64,000 bases of DNA. Source: Comamonas piscis. Lineage in GTDB: Bacteria; Pseudomonadota; Gammaproteobacteria; Burkholderiales; Burkholderiaceae_C. Shown piece by piece: positions 24,163-32,696 of the stretch. The stretch is from positions 3,782,001-3,846,000 of the forward strand of contig NZ_CP058554.1 of assembly GCF_014109725.1 (NCBI RefSeq). The letters are read 5' to 3'. A program made the translations under genes and the position numbers. The notes beneath the pieces were generated by a model. That model saw only the letters and a program-made list of their open reading frames with translations. It ran no database searches and was not told the origin of the DNA. The first letter of the stretch is position 1, and each line of letters begins with the position of its first letter.

Positions 24163-25331
24163 AGATTCATCAACTTGGTAGTTTTTTCAATTTGCGCGTC
24201 AATATCGGATGCCGAGGCCGATTTCTTGATCCAGCCGCTGTCTTTGCCCGCCATCGTTTCGGCCAGCTTCACAAACATGCCATTGACCGAGTCGTAATAA
24301 GCGGGGAAATCATCCACATAGGTCTGCGAGGCAGGAATCACCTTGGTCTCGCCATTTTTCAGCGAGGTATTCAGATAGACCGTAGCGGACAGCGGCTCAT
24401 GGATCTTGATATCGGCATAGGTGCCATAGACAAAGGAGGCGCCGCCTGCGCTTTCGCTGAACTTGATTTTCTTGACATTTTTCAAGTCAACCTCGATTTC
24501 ATAATCGGGCTTAGGCAAACTCAGGTTGAATACATCGCCATCCATTACCTGCATGGACATTACATTGCCCACCGCATAGCCCTTGGTATAGGGCACCATG
24601 GGCACACCCACCCGGGTGGAGATGGCCTCGGACACCAGGTCGGCCGCCCAGGTTTCGGCAGCAGCCGGGCTGGCTTTCAGATAATCGGGCAGCACGCCCA
24701 GCATCTCTGGCGCCAGGCTGGCCCGGGTGACCTGCACATAGCGCGGCACCTGGCTGGGCAAGCTGGCCGCAGCCATGGCGCTGGCATAGCGGCTGAACAG
24801 CCCCGGCTTGTTGTTGCCGCCCTCATAGACCAGGCGTACCCGCTCCAGAATCTCTTCGGGGCTGGGGTCGTGGCGGAAGTTGTCCACATAGCCAAAGCTG
24901 ACCGGGTAGGAGCGCAGCACGCTCATCGACTTGAAATCAAAAAACAGCGCCTGCCCGCGCAGCAGCACAAACAGCTTGCGGATGTTGCCGAAATGCTCGA
25001 CCGACACCGTCTCCGAACTGATCAGCAACGAGGCGACCAAGGCCTGGTCACTGCCCTGGAGGCTGTCCAGCGGAGCCGTGGATATCTGAAAATTGGGAGG
25101 CTGGTTGACCGCAATATATTCATAGCTGCGCTTGAATAAACTGCTATTGGCTGCCTTGAGCTGCTTGTCGATCTGGATCGAATAGGGAAAGCGTTGCGCC
25201 AAGCCTGCGGCATCGCCAGAAAATGCCACACCCGCAAATGCGACTTCTCTTGTCTGCCCCTGCGAAACCTGTGCCACCAACGCCAAACTGCAGGCCAGCA
25301 TCAAGTGCCTGAGCGCCTTGTAGATATACAT
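24153..25331 (-). CDS. Exported protein of unknown function, first gene of four-gene operon
   Basis: A 392-residue protein with a signal peptide ending VSQGQ. The ATG at 25331 has a GGAG ribosome site. The mature part has a long mixed alpha/beta region including VEHFGNIRKLFVLLRGQALFF and SMSVLRSYPVSFGYVDNF, followed by a C-terminal beta-rich half (VMDGDVFNLSLPKPDYEIEVD). No cysteine pattern, membrane span or catalytic motif is evident beyond the single Cys near the C-terminus (MNLCK). It heads an operon of four exported proteins; overlap with the next gene implies translational coupling and a shared process. I do not recognise the family. Confidence 0.7.
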   Translation of the reverse strand: MYIYKALRHLMLACSLALVAQVSQGQTREVAFAGVAFSGDAAGLAQRFPYSIQIDKQLKAANSSLFKRSYEYIAVNQPPNFQISTAPLDSLQGSDQALVASLLISSETVSVEHFGNIRKLFVLLRGQALFFDFKSMSVLRSYPVSFGYVDNFRHDPSPEEILERVRLVYEGGNNKPGLFSRYASAMAAASLPSQVPRYVQVTRASLAPEMLGVLPDYLKASPAAAETWAADLVSEAISTRVGVPMVPYTKGYAVGNVMSMQVMDGDVFNLSLPKPDYEIEVDLKNVKKIKFSESAGGASFVYGTYADIKIHEPLSATVYLNTSLKNGETKVIPASQTYVDDFPAYYDSVNGMFVKLAETMAGKDSGWIKKSASASDIDAQIEKTTKLMNLCK

Positions 25332-25567
25332 TCTTTTAACTCCATCGCCACTTGCCCCGCGCAGTATACAGATGTTAAAGCATGTATTGTTGGTTTCTAC
25401 ACGAAACAGAACGATGTTCCATGTCGTCTATCAAGCCAATCAATCACAAGTAAGTAAGTGCGAACAAATAATCTTTGTATGTATATTCCAGGTTTTCAGA
25501 TGCACCATAGAAAAATACTTGCCTGAATATGCCGGCGGTACCTATTTACCGCATTGAAATACCCGCC
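25332..25567. other. AT-rich intergenic DNA upstream of exported-protein operon
   Basis: About 235 bases of markedly lower GC than the flanking genes, containing the promoter region of the minus-strand four-gene operon and the leader of the interrupted ORF at 25568. Short frames here are not convincing. No operator can be defended. Confidence 0.35.
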
Positions 25568-25855
25568 ATGGACCAAAGCACTTACCGCGCCATCGGCTAC
25601 ACAGCCCTGGCCGCCGCACTCAACCGCTAGCAGCAGCGCCCCATCGCCGAGCTGTTGGCCTGCGTGGATTTGCCGGCTGAATCGTCTTTGGTCACGGTGG
25701 ACGGCGAGGAGGTATTGGTGGATATAGCTGTACGCTGGCTGAATGCCAAGCGCAACGCCTTGCTGATCCAAGGCTTCTCCCATGGCAGCAGCCACTTGCA
25801 CATCGAGCGGGTCGAGGAGCAGCTCGTTTTGCCGCTGCAACGCGCAGAGCCATGA
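25568..25855 (+). pseudogene. Small ORF interrupted by an in-frame amber codon
   Basis: An ATG at 25568 opens a frame of 95 codons to TGA at 25853 that is broken only by TAG at 25628-25630, after MDQSTYRAIGYTALAAALNR. The frame continues QQRPIAELLACVDLPAES and on through VLVDIAVRWLNAKRNALL to QLVLPLQRAEP with typical codon use (GC-rich third positions), so it reads as one recently broken gene rather than noise. A CAG-to-TAG change would explain the stop, as the following codons are CAG CAG. The downstream part could also be translated alone from an internal TTG at 25655. Function and family not recognised. Confidence 0.65.
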
Positions 25856-25910
25856 CCATGCCCCGGCACGGCCGGGACCAGCATGGCTACAGCGGTGCCG
25901 CTGGATGGGC

Positions 25911-26303
25911 CTAGTCCTGCGCTGCATAGGCAGCCATTTGCGCGGTGAGCCAGTCCATCGCCTCGGCCTCCTCCACAAACAACTCGGCGGTGATGCCCAG
26001 CAGCTTGCCGGCGGGGAATTGCTTGAGCGTTTCGTACTCGGAGGCGGGCACCACGGTGGCCATCGCCATCACCGCGCCTTTCAGGCGGGGCACGGTGTTC
26101 TGCAGCCAGGCCTTGGCAAGCGGGGCGCTGCCTTCGGGGTGCTGCAGGGCGGCGGCGCTGCGGTAGATGCGCAGCAGCGCAAAGGGCTCCTTGCGCGCCA
26201 GCCAGAGGGCCCAGTCATCGAGCTGGCTGCTGTAGTGCTGCAGGTCCATCGCCTGGTCGTAGACGCAGCGGACCAGGGGCCAGCGTTGAAGATCGCATGT
26301 CAT
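25911..26303 (-). CDS. Small protein co-translated with siderophore permease
   Basis: A 130-residue soluble protein without signal peptide. The start overlaps the permease stop by four bases (ATGA arrangement), indicating translational coupling and a role in the same uptake locus. The sequence is Ala/Leu-rich and helical, with LARKEPFALLRIYRSAAAL, then VVPASEYETLKQFPAGKLLGITAELF, then EEAEAMDWLTAQMAA. The last segment is reminiscent of SpoIIAA/STAS-like folds, where a conserved helix with AxxWL closes the domain, but this is a weak resemblance. It is probably cytoplasmic. No function is assigned. Confidence 0.7.
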   Translation of the reverse strand: MTCDLQRWPLVRCVYDQAMDLQHYSSQLDDWALWLARKEPFALLRIYRSAAALQHPEGSAPLAKAWLQNTVPRLKGAVMAMATVVPASEYETLKQFPAGKLLGITAELFVEEAEAMDWLTAQMAAYAAQD

Positions 26304-27559
26304 AAAGAATTTCCTGAAACCTGGGGAGTGCGCGCATACCAGCGGGGCGCGAGCACCAGGCCCAGCAAGGCCAGTGCGGCGCAGACCGCGAATGACCAGC
26401 TGTAGCCTAGGTGGTGGGTAAAGGCGCCGGCGCTAAGGCCAAACACAATGGCGCAGAGCGCATCGCTGCACTGGAGCAAGGAGAAATCGGTGCCCGGCTG
26501 CTGGGGCGAGCACCAGTCCATCATGGCGGTGTAGAGCACGACAAAGCCCAGAGCCATCGTCGTGCAGAACAGCAGAAAGATGGCGGCCAGCACGGTGCTG
26601 GAGCGCAGGCCCGATGCCTCGATGGCCACATAGCCCAGCTGTATGGCGAGGTACAGGCCCAGGCAGATCTGCAGCAAGGGCCGCCGGCCCAGGCGCTTGA
26701 GCAGCCAGCCGCCCAGCACTGCACCCGCCACACCCGCCAGCGCAAGGCCCGCGCCCGAGAGCAGACCCACCGAGCCCAGCGGCATGCCCCGGTCGAGCAG
26801 ATAGGTCAGCATGATGGCGGTGAACCAGCGCGTGGAGGCCTGGCAGGCGATGACGGTGGCCATGCCCCAGCGCATGCCGGGACGGCGCCAGGCGGCTTTC
26901 AGGCTGGGCGCGGCGTCGTTGGCTACGGCGATGACTCCGCCTTGCAACCCGCGCCGGGATGCCCAGAGCGTGGGCGCCGTAAACAGCAGCAACAGCGCGC
27001 TGAGATAGAGCATGCCGCTGCGCCAGTCCGTCGCGTTGACGACGACTACCAGCATGCCGCCGCCCAGGATGTAGCCGCTGTAGCTGCCGCCAATCTGCAT
27101 GGTGTTGCCCCAGCGGCGCTGGTCGGCTGCGAGCATTTGCACGGCCATGCCATCGGTGGCGATGTCCTGCGTGACCGACAGCAGCATCAGCCCGAGCAGC
27201 AGCACGATCACAGCGCCCCATTGCGACTGCAGCGGCAGCAGGCTCAGCGCCAGCACCCCAACGAGCAATGCACATTGCAAGGCACGCGCCCACTGCAGGC
27301 GCCGATGCGCGCTGCCCTGCGCGGCGCGGTCCATCGCCGGCGCCCAGAGGAACTTGATGGCCGAGGGCAGAAACAGCAGGGACAGAAGGCCAATGACATC
27401 CAGGCCCACGCCCTGGGCGCGCAGCAGCACGGGCATGGCCTCATGCACCAGGCCGCCCAGCAGGCCCTGGGTGGCGTACAGGCCGCCCAGCAGCGACAGC
27501 ATGCCGCCTAGGCCGAGCGTGGACGGGGCCAGACGCACACGGGTGTCAGAAGCGTACAT
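26300..27559 (-). CDS. RhtX/FptX-family siderophore permease (MFS)
   Basis: A 419-residue inner-membrane protein with about 12 hydrophobic segments. The N-terminal wording GLYATQGLLGGLVHEAMPVLLRAQGV and FLPSAIKFLWAPAMDR is characteristic of the RhtX/FptX group, single-component proton-coupled importers of siderophores such as rhizobactin 1021 and pyochelin. TQDIATDGMAVQML is the typical fourth-helix stretch of this group and of AmpG-like permeases. It is co-transcribed with and overlaps the TonB receptor by 14 bases, giving a complete outer-plus-inner membrane route. The siderophore is probably taken from other microbes since no biosynthesis gene is present. Confidence 0.88.
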   Translation of the reverse strand: MYASDTRVRLAPSTLGLGGMLSLLGGLYATQGLLGGLVHEAMPVLLRAQGVGLDVIGLLSLLFLPSAIKFLWAPAMDRAAQGSAHRRLQWARALQCALLVGVLALSLLPLQSQWGAVIVLLLGLMLLSVTQDIATDGMAVQMLAADQRRWGNTMQIGGSYSGYILGGGMLVVVVNATDWRSGMLYLSALLLLFTAPTLWASRRGLQGGVIAVANDAAPSLKAAWRRPGMRWGMATVIACQASTRWFTAIMLTYLLDRGMPLGSVGLLSGAGLALAGVAGAVLGGWLLKRLGRRPLLQICLGLYLAIQLGYVAIEASGLRSSTVLAAIFLLFCTTMALGFVVLYTAMMDWCSPQQPGTDFSLLQCSDALCAIVFGLSAGAFTHHLGYSWSFAVCAALALLGLVLAPRWYARTPQVSGNSL

Positions 27560-29552
27560 TCAAGCGCGCTCCCAAGCTTCGGCCACGGCCCAGTTGGTAG
27601 GCCGTCCCCAGGCCCATCGATGCGGCATCAAAGGCATAGACCGCATAGGTCCTGTCCGTGGCATTGTCGACAAAGAAGTCGGCCGTCATCTGCGGGTTGA
27701 TCTTCCAGCTGACGCCCAGATCCAGCAGCGCATAGCCGCGCTGTGCAATGCGGTTGTCCATGTCGAAATAGGTCTTGCCCACGTAGCTCACGCCCATGCG
27801 CGGAGTGAGCTTGCCGCCCCCGGCCAGCGGGATGCCGTATTCCACGCTCAGGTTGGCGGTGGCCTTGGGGGCATAGGGCACGGTGTTGCCGCTCAGGTCG
27901 GTGCCGCTACTACCGCTCGGGTCGCGATAGTTGTGCAGCTTGGAGCTGTTGAGGGCCAGGCCCGTTTTCAGGTGCAGTTGGCTGCTGGCTTTCCAGTCCA
28001 CGTCGATGCTGGCGCCCCGTGTGCGGGCATCGCCCACGTTCTGCAGGTACTGGCCTTCGACCGGGCCGACCGACAGCTGGTAATCCTTGATGCGCATCAG
28101 GTAGGCGGCGGCGCGCAGCTCCAGCGTGTTGTTCAGCATCAGCGCCTTGAAGCCCAGCTCAAAGTTGTCCGCCTTTTGCGGCTGGTAGGAGAAGGCAATG
28201 TTCTGCGGCGTCACGGCGCGGGTGAAGCCCCCTGCCTTGAAGCCCGTGCTGTAGAGGCCGTAGACCGAGACATCCTCCGTCAAGCGCAGGCTGGCACCGA
28301 CCTTGGGCGAGGTCGATTGGAAGGACTTGTTGCGCTGCAATGCCGTGTCCTGCAGCCGCGTGTCCACCTTGGCCTGCTCACGCTCGCTGCGCAGGCCGGC
28401 AGTCAGGTCAAGCCGGTCGGTCGCATGCCAGGTCGCATCGCCATAGAGCGCATAGGAGCGCAGGTTCTGCTGGGAGCTGAGCGCATAGGCCGGCACATTG
28501 CGCTGAAAGTCGATGTCCTGGTAGTAGGCGCCCACCACATAGTCCAGCGCACGGTCCTTGCCGGGCTTGGTGGCCAGGCGCAGTTCCTGGCTGAAGGTGG
28601 TCTGCAGCTCGGGGGGATAGCTGCCAAACACCGTGCGGTCAAAATCGCGGTCCTGGTAGCCGGTGAGCGCACTGAAGGTGTAGCCGCCCAGGTCATAGTT
28701 CAGATGCAGGCCGTAGCTGCTGGTGCTGAGCCGGTAGTACGAGGGCACGGGCAGCACCTCGCGCGAGCGCTTGCTGGGGTCCACGGCGAAATACTCCTCA
28801 TCGGTGGAGCGCTTGCTGTGCGCGGCCGTGAACATCACATCCAGCGGGCCACCGGTAGGCGCATAGCGCAGCCGAAAGCGGCCATTGAGGTCATCGCTGT
28901 TGCCGCGCCGCTCGCCCGTCTGCATCTCGTGCAGGTCGCCCCGGGTATTTTGCGAATCGATGGCCACATCGGCGTAGAGCATGTCTTGCACGATGGGGGC
29001 ATTGAGCAGCAGGCTGGCGCCCTTGTCGCGGTTGCCGATGTTGCTGCTGAGGCTGCCGCGCAGCTGGTTGTCCGGCTTGCGCGTGACGATGTTGACCACG
29101 CCGCCCACCGCGCCCCGGCCGTAGAGCGTGCCCTGCGGGCCATACAGAATCTCGACCTGTTCCAGATCACCGGGCAGCAGTTGCGACAGCAGTGCATAGT
29201 CCTGCGGCAAGCCATCGACATACAGCTGCGCGGCCGGGTTGTAGAAGTCGGGCGAGGACTGGCCCCGGATGGTCAGGTTGGAGTAGGCCCGGTTGGAGCG
29301 CTGGCGGATGTTCACATCGGTGAACACGCGGTCCAGGTTGTCTACCTTGCGAAAGCCCCGGGGGCCCAGCTCCTCAGAAACCGCCACATCCGCAGCGCCG
29401 ATCAGCTCCCGGCTGCTTTGGCCGCGCTTGGTGGCGCTCACCGTCACCACGGGCAAGGAGGCGCTGTCATCGGCAGAGGGATCGGTGGCAGGCTGGGCCA
29501 CCGCTTGGGTGGCCAGAAACGGCAATAAAGCCCAGTAGGCTTGGCGCTGCAT
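27546..29552 (-). CDS. TonB-dependent siderophore receptor (no STN domain)
   Basis: A 668-residue outer-membrane receptor. A short signal peptide ends AVAQ. The plug begins LPVVTVSATKRGQSSRELI (TonB box-like VVTVSATKR) and contains LTIRGQSSPDFYNPAAQLYVDG and VEILYGPQGTLYGRGAVGG. The barrel ends with ARLNVRF, terminal Phe. The FyuA/pesticin-receptor type of plug (YGxxGxxxGxGAxGGVVNI) fits uptake of a mixed-ligand or hydroxamate siderophore. There is no STN domain, so it is regulated by the divergent AraC protein rather than by surface signalling. No clear ribosome site precedes the ATG. A Fur-like box lies between it and the AraC gene. Confidence 0.9.
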   Translation of the reverse strand: MQRQAYWALLPFLATQAVAQPATDPSADDSASLPVVTVSATKRGQSSRELIGAADVAVSEELGPRGFRKVDNLDRVFTDVNIRQRSNRAYSNLTIRGQSSPDFYNPAAQLYVDGLPQDYALLSQLLPGDLEQVEILYGPQGTLYGRGAVGGVVNIVTRKPDNQLRGSLSSNIGNRDKGASLLLNAPIVQDMLYADVAIDSQNTRGDLHEMQTGERRGNSDDLNGRFRLRYAPTGGPLDVMFTAAHSKRSTDEEYFAVDPSKRSREVLPVPSYYRLSTSSYGLHLNYDLGGYTFSALTGYQDRDFDRTVFGSYPPELQTTFSQELRLATKPGKDRALDYVVGAYYQDIDFQRNVPAYALSSQQNLRSYALYGDATWHATDRLDLTAGLRSEREQAKVDTRLQDTALQRNKSFQSTSPKVGASLRLTEDVSVYGLYSTGFKAGGFTRAVTPQNIAFSYQPQKADNFELGFKALMLNNTLELRAAAYLMRIKDYQLSVGPVEGQYLQNVGDARTRGASIDVDWKASSQLHLKTGLALNSSKLHNYRDPSGSSGTDLSGNTVPYAPKATANLSVEYGIPLAGGGKLTPRMGVSYVGKTYFDMDNRIAQRGYALLDLGVSWKINPQMTADFFVDNATDRTYAVYAFDAASMGLGTAYQLGRGRSLGARLNVRF

Positions 29553-29651
29553 GGAGGAACTCGCTCATCAGTTGAAAGCCGTAACGATAGAAATACCGGG
29601 CGCTTTTGATGAGCACAATGCGGCGGAAATTAGCACCATCAGAAACATTAA

Positions 29652-29666
29652 TGATATTTATTCTCG
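29652..29666. promoter_or_regulatory. Candidate Fur box between siderophore receptor and AraC regulator
   Basis: TGATATTTATTCTCG matches the 7-1-7 Fur core TGATAATnATTATCA at 11 of 14 positions. It sits 13 bases before the AraC start and about 100 bases from the receptor start, the expected place for iron repression of the locus. Confidence 0.45.
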
Positions 29667-29678
29667 TTAAGATGCCGC

Positions 29679-30671
29679 ATGCCCCGCAAAGCCCTGCTCC
29701 GCCAGACCATCCTGAACCATACCGACCCGGCCGAGCCGCAGACGGGTGCCACCTGGAGCAGCCTGGAAGGACCGGTACGCGTGGGCCGCGTCAGCCGCGT
29801 GACCGAGGCCGAGTTGCGCCTGCCCTCGGAAGCCGCTGCGCCGCATTTCTCGCTATTGCTGCTGCTGGAAGGGCAAGGGCATTTCTACATGCCCGATGCA
29901 CAGGAGAGCAAGCAGGGCCGCTACCTGGAGTTTCTGCCAGGCCACTGCTACCTCAGCTGCAGCTACCAGCCCTTTCGCTGTGAAGACTATGTGCCGGCCA
30001 ACATCAGCTTCCGGGCGATTTTTCTGCACTTTCCGTTGGCCTTGCGTGGCGTGGTCGAAGGTGGTGCACCCGCCAGCCATGCTGCCGCCCAGGTGCTGGC
30101 CCACCGCGATGGCCATGCCTGGATTGCCCGCCTGGCGATGGCGCCCGCCATCCGCAGCTTTGCCAGCCGCTTGATGGCGCAGGGCCTGCCGCAGCAGCCC
30201 CTGGAGCTGCTGCAGGTGCAGTACCGCTCGCTGGAGATTTTGCATTCGGTCGTCAGCAGCCTGCTGCTCAAAGATGCGGCGGACATGGCGACGGCCACCA
30301 CGGCCTCCGCCACTGCGCCACCGGCTGCATCCGCACAGCCCCACCTCTCCAGCCGCGACCGCCGCCAGCTGCTGGAGGCACGCCGCTTTATCGATGCCCA
30401 CCTGGCCGAGCCGCTGCGCCTGGCCGATGTGGCAGCCGCCTGTGGCCTCAGCGAATCGACCTTGAAAACCGGCTTCCGCGTGCACTTTGACAGCAGCGTC
30501 TATGACTATGTGATCCAGCAGCGCTGCCTGCAGGCGGTGCGCCTGCTGCGCGATACCCCCCTGAGCGTGCTCGATGTCGCACTGCGCTGCGGCTTCTCCA
30601 GCGCCAGCCTGCTGGCCCGGCATTTTCGGGCGCATGTCGGGCGCACGCCCTTGCAGGTGCGCCATGGCTGA
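29679..30671 (+). CDS. AraC-family regulator (PchR/RhrA-like) of siderophore uptake
   Basis: A 330-residue regulator. The N-terminal effector domain (FSLLLLLEGQGHFYMP ... YLEFLPGHCYLSCSY) is followed by a Thr/Ala-rich linker near residues 205-225. The C-terminal AraC DNA-binding pair starts at SSRDRRQLLEARRFIDAHL: first HTH LADVAAACGLSESTLKTGFR, second HTH SVLDVALRCGFSSASLLARHFRAHVGRTPLQ. The wording LSESTLKxGFR is typical of PchR/RhrA proteins that sense a ferric siderophore and activate the matching receptor gene. It is divergent from the receptor/RhtX-type operon, which is its likely target. Confidence 0.88.
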   Translation: MPRKALLRQTILNHTDPAEPQTGATWSSLEGPVRVGRVSRVTEAELRLPSEAAAPHFSLLLLLEGQGHFYMPDAQESKQGRYLEFLPGHCYLSCSYQPFRCEDYVPANISFRAIFLHFPLALRGVVEGGAPASHAAAQVLAHRDGHAWIARLAMAPAIRSFASRLMAQGLPQQPLELLQVQYRSLEILHSVVSSLLLKDAADMATATTASATAPPAASAQPHLSSRDRRQLLEARRFIDAHLAEPLRLADVAAACGLSESTLKTGFRVHFDSSVYDYVIQQRCLQAVRLLRDTPLSVLDVALRCGFSSASLLARHFRAHVGRTPLQVRHG

Positions 30672-30729
30672 GGCGCTGATCAGCAGCGCCTCAGACAAAA
30701 AAATGCCACCTCGGTTGGCTGAGGTGGCA
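30670..30729. terminator. Two adjacent hairpins, terminators for AraC gene and ABC operon
   Basis: Hairpin one, GAGGCGCTG / CAGCGCCTC (30670-30692), begins inside the AraC stop codon. Hairpin two, TGCCACCTC / GAGGTGGCA (30704-30729), has an A run at 30697-30703, a U tract for minus-strand transcripts ending the ABC operon. The second stem equals that of the terminator at 20786-20818. Confidence 0.7.
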
Positions 30730-30780
30730 CAAGGCCGGTAGGGCATGGGGGTTTGGACTACCGGCGAGAAGAGGGACTGA

Positions 30781-30807
30781 TGGGGTAGATGGGATTGATG
30801 GGGTTGA
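30781..30807. repeat. Three tandem 9-bp units
   Basis: TGGGGTAGA, TGGGATTGA and TGGGGTTGA follow one another head to tail between the terminator and the ABC permease stop codon. Short and imperfect; probably replication slippage, with no coding role. Confidence 0.6.
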
Positions 30808-30826
30808 TGACTCCTGTCTGAGCGAA

Positions 30827-31735
30827 TCAGAAGGCCGCAGGCCGCCATTTGAGCAGGCGTTTTTCCAGGCGGGTCAGCAAGAAGTCGGCGCCCAAGGCCA
30901 CCACCGCTAGCACGATCATCGCGGCGAACACGCCGCTGGCGTTGAACGCGCCCTGCGCGGTGGAGATCAAGAGGCCGATACCTTCCTTGGCGCCGAGGAA
31001 CTCGCCCACCACAGCGCCGACCAGCGCAAAACCAAAGCTCACATGCAGGCTGGCCAGAATCCAGGACATGGCAGAAGGAATGACCACCGACAGGGTGACC
31101 TGGCGGGGCGATGCACCGAGGATCTGGGCATTGGCGATCATGTACTTGTCGGCTTCACGCACGCCCTGGAAGGCATTGGCAAACACCACAAAGAAGACCA
31201 TCACAACAGCCAGCGCCACCTTGGAGGCCATACCCAGGCCCAGCGCAATCACAAACACGGAGCCCAGCACCACGCGGGGGATGGAGTTGGCGATCTGGAT
31301 ATAGATGGAGAACACATCAGACAGCAGCTTGTTGCGGCCCAGCACGATGCCGCAGATCACGCCAGCGATGGAGCCAATCAGAAAGCCGATCACCGTTTCT
31401 TCCAGCGTCACCAGCACCTGCTGCCACAGCGGGCCTTGCGATGTGCCGTCGCGCATCCACTCCACGATCTGGTTCCAGATCATCGAGGGCATCGAGTAGA
31501 AGAAGGGGTCGATCCACTGCATGCGTGCCGAGACTTCCCAGCCGCCGAGGACCAAAACCAGCACCAGCAGGCGCAGGCCGAGGATGAGGGCCTTGCGGCG
31601 CTTGATGGCGGCTTGCGCAGCTACCGATTCCTGCGCCAGCGCGGCATCGCTGACGGCAGCGGGGGTGTGGTCTGCCGCAGCCGACGCGGGTGTCGGGCTG
31701 CGGGAGGCGGCGGGGTTCATGGTGAGTTCAGACAT
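30827..31735 (-). CDS. ABC transporter permease (SsuC/TauC/nitrate type)
   Basis: A 302-residue inner-membrane protein with about six membrane spans after a long soluble, Ala/Pro-rich N-terminus (about 45 residues). The EAA loop reads EADKYMIANAQILGASPRQV, with the conserved Gly that contacts the ATPase. This is the BPD_transp_1 family used for sulfonate, taurine, nitrate, and pyrimidine precursors. It is encoded 21 bases after the ATPase and 962 bases after the binding protein start. The substrate is not deducible from the permease. Confidence 0.9.
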   Translation of the reverse strand: MSELTMNPAASRSPTPASAAADHTPAAVSDAALAQESVAAQAAIKRRKALILGLRLLVLVLVLGGWEVSARMQWIDPFFYSMPSMIWNQIVEWMRDGTSQGPLWQQVLVTLEETVIGFLIGSIAGVICGIVLGRNKLLSDVFSIYIQIANSIPRVVLGSVFVIALGLGMASKVALAVVMVFFVVFANAFQGVREADKYMIANAQILGASPRQVTLSVVIPSAMSWILASLHVSFGFALVGAVVGEFLGAKEGIGLLISTAQGAFNASGVFAAMIVLAVVALGADFLLTRLEKRLLKWRPAAF

Positions 31736-31756
31736 GGTGTGTTCCTTGCCTTGTGT

Positions 31757-32617
31757 TTACTGGATATGGACTTCTTCGCGCAGGTCATCCCAGATGCGCT
31801 TGGACAGGTCGATGAACTGCGGGTCGTAGCGCACCTCGCTCATCACGCGGGGGCGCGGCAGGTCGATCTCGTACACGCGCTTCAAGGTCGCGGGGCGGGC
31901 CGTCAGCACAAACACGCGGTCGGCCAGCGCAATGGCTTCTTCCAGGTCATGGGTCACAAACACCACCGAGCCACCGGAGGCCGACCACAGGCGCAGCAGC
32001 TCGTCCTGCATCAAGGTGCGGGTCTGCATGTCCAGGGCCGAGAAGGGCTCGTCCATCAGCAAGATTTCCGGCTGGTTGATGAAGGTCTGCGCCAGCGCCA
32101 CCCGCTTGCGCATGCCGCCCGAGAGCTGGTGCGGGTAGTGGTTGCCAAAGTTGGCCAGCCCCACGCGGTGGATCCACTCGTCGGCCAGCTTGAGTGCTTG
32201 CGCACGCGGTGTGCCGCGAAAGATCGGGCCGGCGGCCACGTTGTCGCGCACCGATTTCCAGGGGAAGACGGCATCAGCCTGGAAGACGAAACCGATGCGC
32301 GGATCGATCTGCTCGACCTTCTTGCCCATCACCCGCACCTCCCCCACCGTCGGTTGCAGCAAGCTGGTGATCAGGTTCAAGGTGGTGGATTTGCCGCTGC
32401 CGGTGGGACCGACGATGGCGATGAATTCGCCCTTGGCCACCGACATCGAAAAGTTGCGCAGCGCCAGGGTAGCGGTGCCGTCCGGCGCGATAAAGCGCAG
32501 CGACACCTTGTCGAATTCGATGGCCGCATCGGCCTGGGGTGCAGAAGCTGCGGCATTTTTGGGCTGCAGGGAACTGGGCGGTTGCTGGCTGGCAATCGCC
32601 TGGGTGGCATAGGACAT
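31757..32617 (-). CDS. ABC transporter ATP-binding protein (SsuB/TauB type)
   Basis: A 286-residue ATPase. Walker A GPTGSGKS near residue 70, Q-loop VFQADAVFPW, signature LSGGM followed by RKRVALAQ, Walker B ILLMDEP, D-loop SALD and the H-loop in FVTHD. The PW after the Q-loop is typical of the nitrate/taurine/sulfonate group. The N-terminus is extended by about 30 residues of Ala/Pro/Gln before the first strand. A GGGAG site precedes the ATG. It energises the permease encoded immediately downstream. Confidence 0.93.
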   Translation of the reverse strand: MSYATQAIASQQPPSSLQPKNAAASAPQADAAIEFDKVSLRFIAPDGTATLALRNFSMSVAKGEFIAIVGPTGSGKSTTLNLITSLLQPTVGEVRVMGKKVEQIDPRIGFVFQADAVFPWKSVRDNVAAGPIFRGTPRAQALKLADEWIHRVGLANFGNHYPHQLSGGMRKRVALAQTFINQPEILLMDEPFSALDMQTRTLMQDELLRLWSASGGSVVFVTHDLEEAIALADRVFVLTARPATLKRVYEIDLPRPRVMSEVRYDPQFIDLSKRIWDDLREEVHIQ

Positions 32618-32696
32618 GGTCGTCTCCCGAAAGGGTGTGGATGGCGCGCAAGCTGCAGCCCGGCGTGGCCGCGCTGCTGGGCAGGTTGCGCCGCTT

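Noticed and set aside
25568..25855. Pyrrolysine or programmed readthrough at the TAG
   Set aside because: No context for either (no pyl genes, no stem-loop); a simple CAG-to-TAG mutation is enough.
27099..29528. Plus-strand open frame of 809 codons
   Set aside because: Antisense to the TonB receptor and permease; composition is that of a shadow frame.
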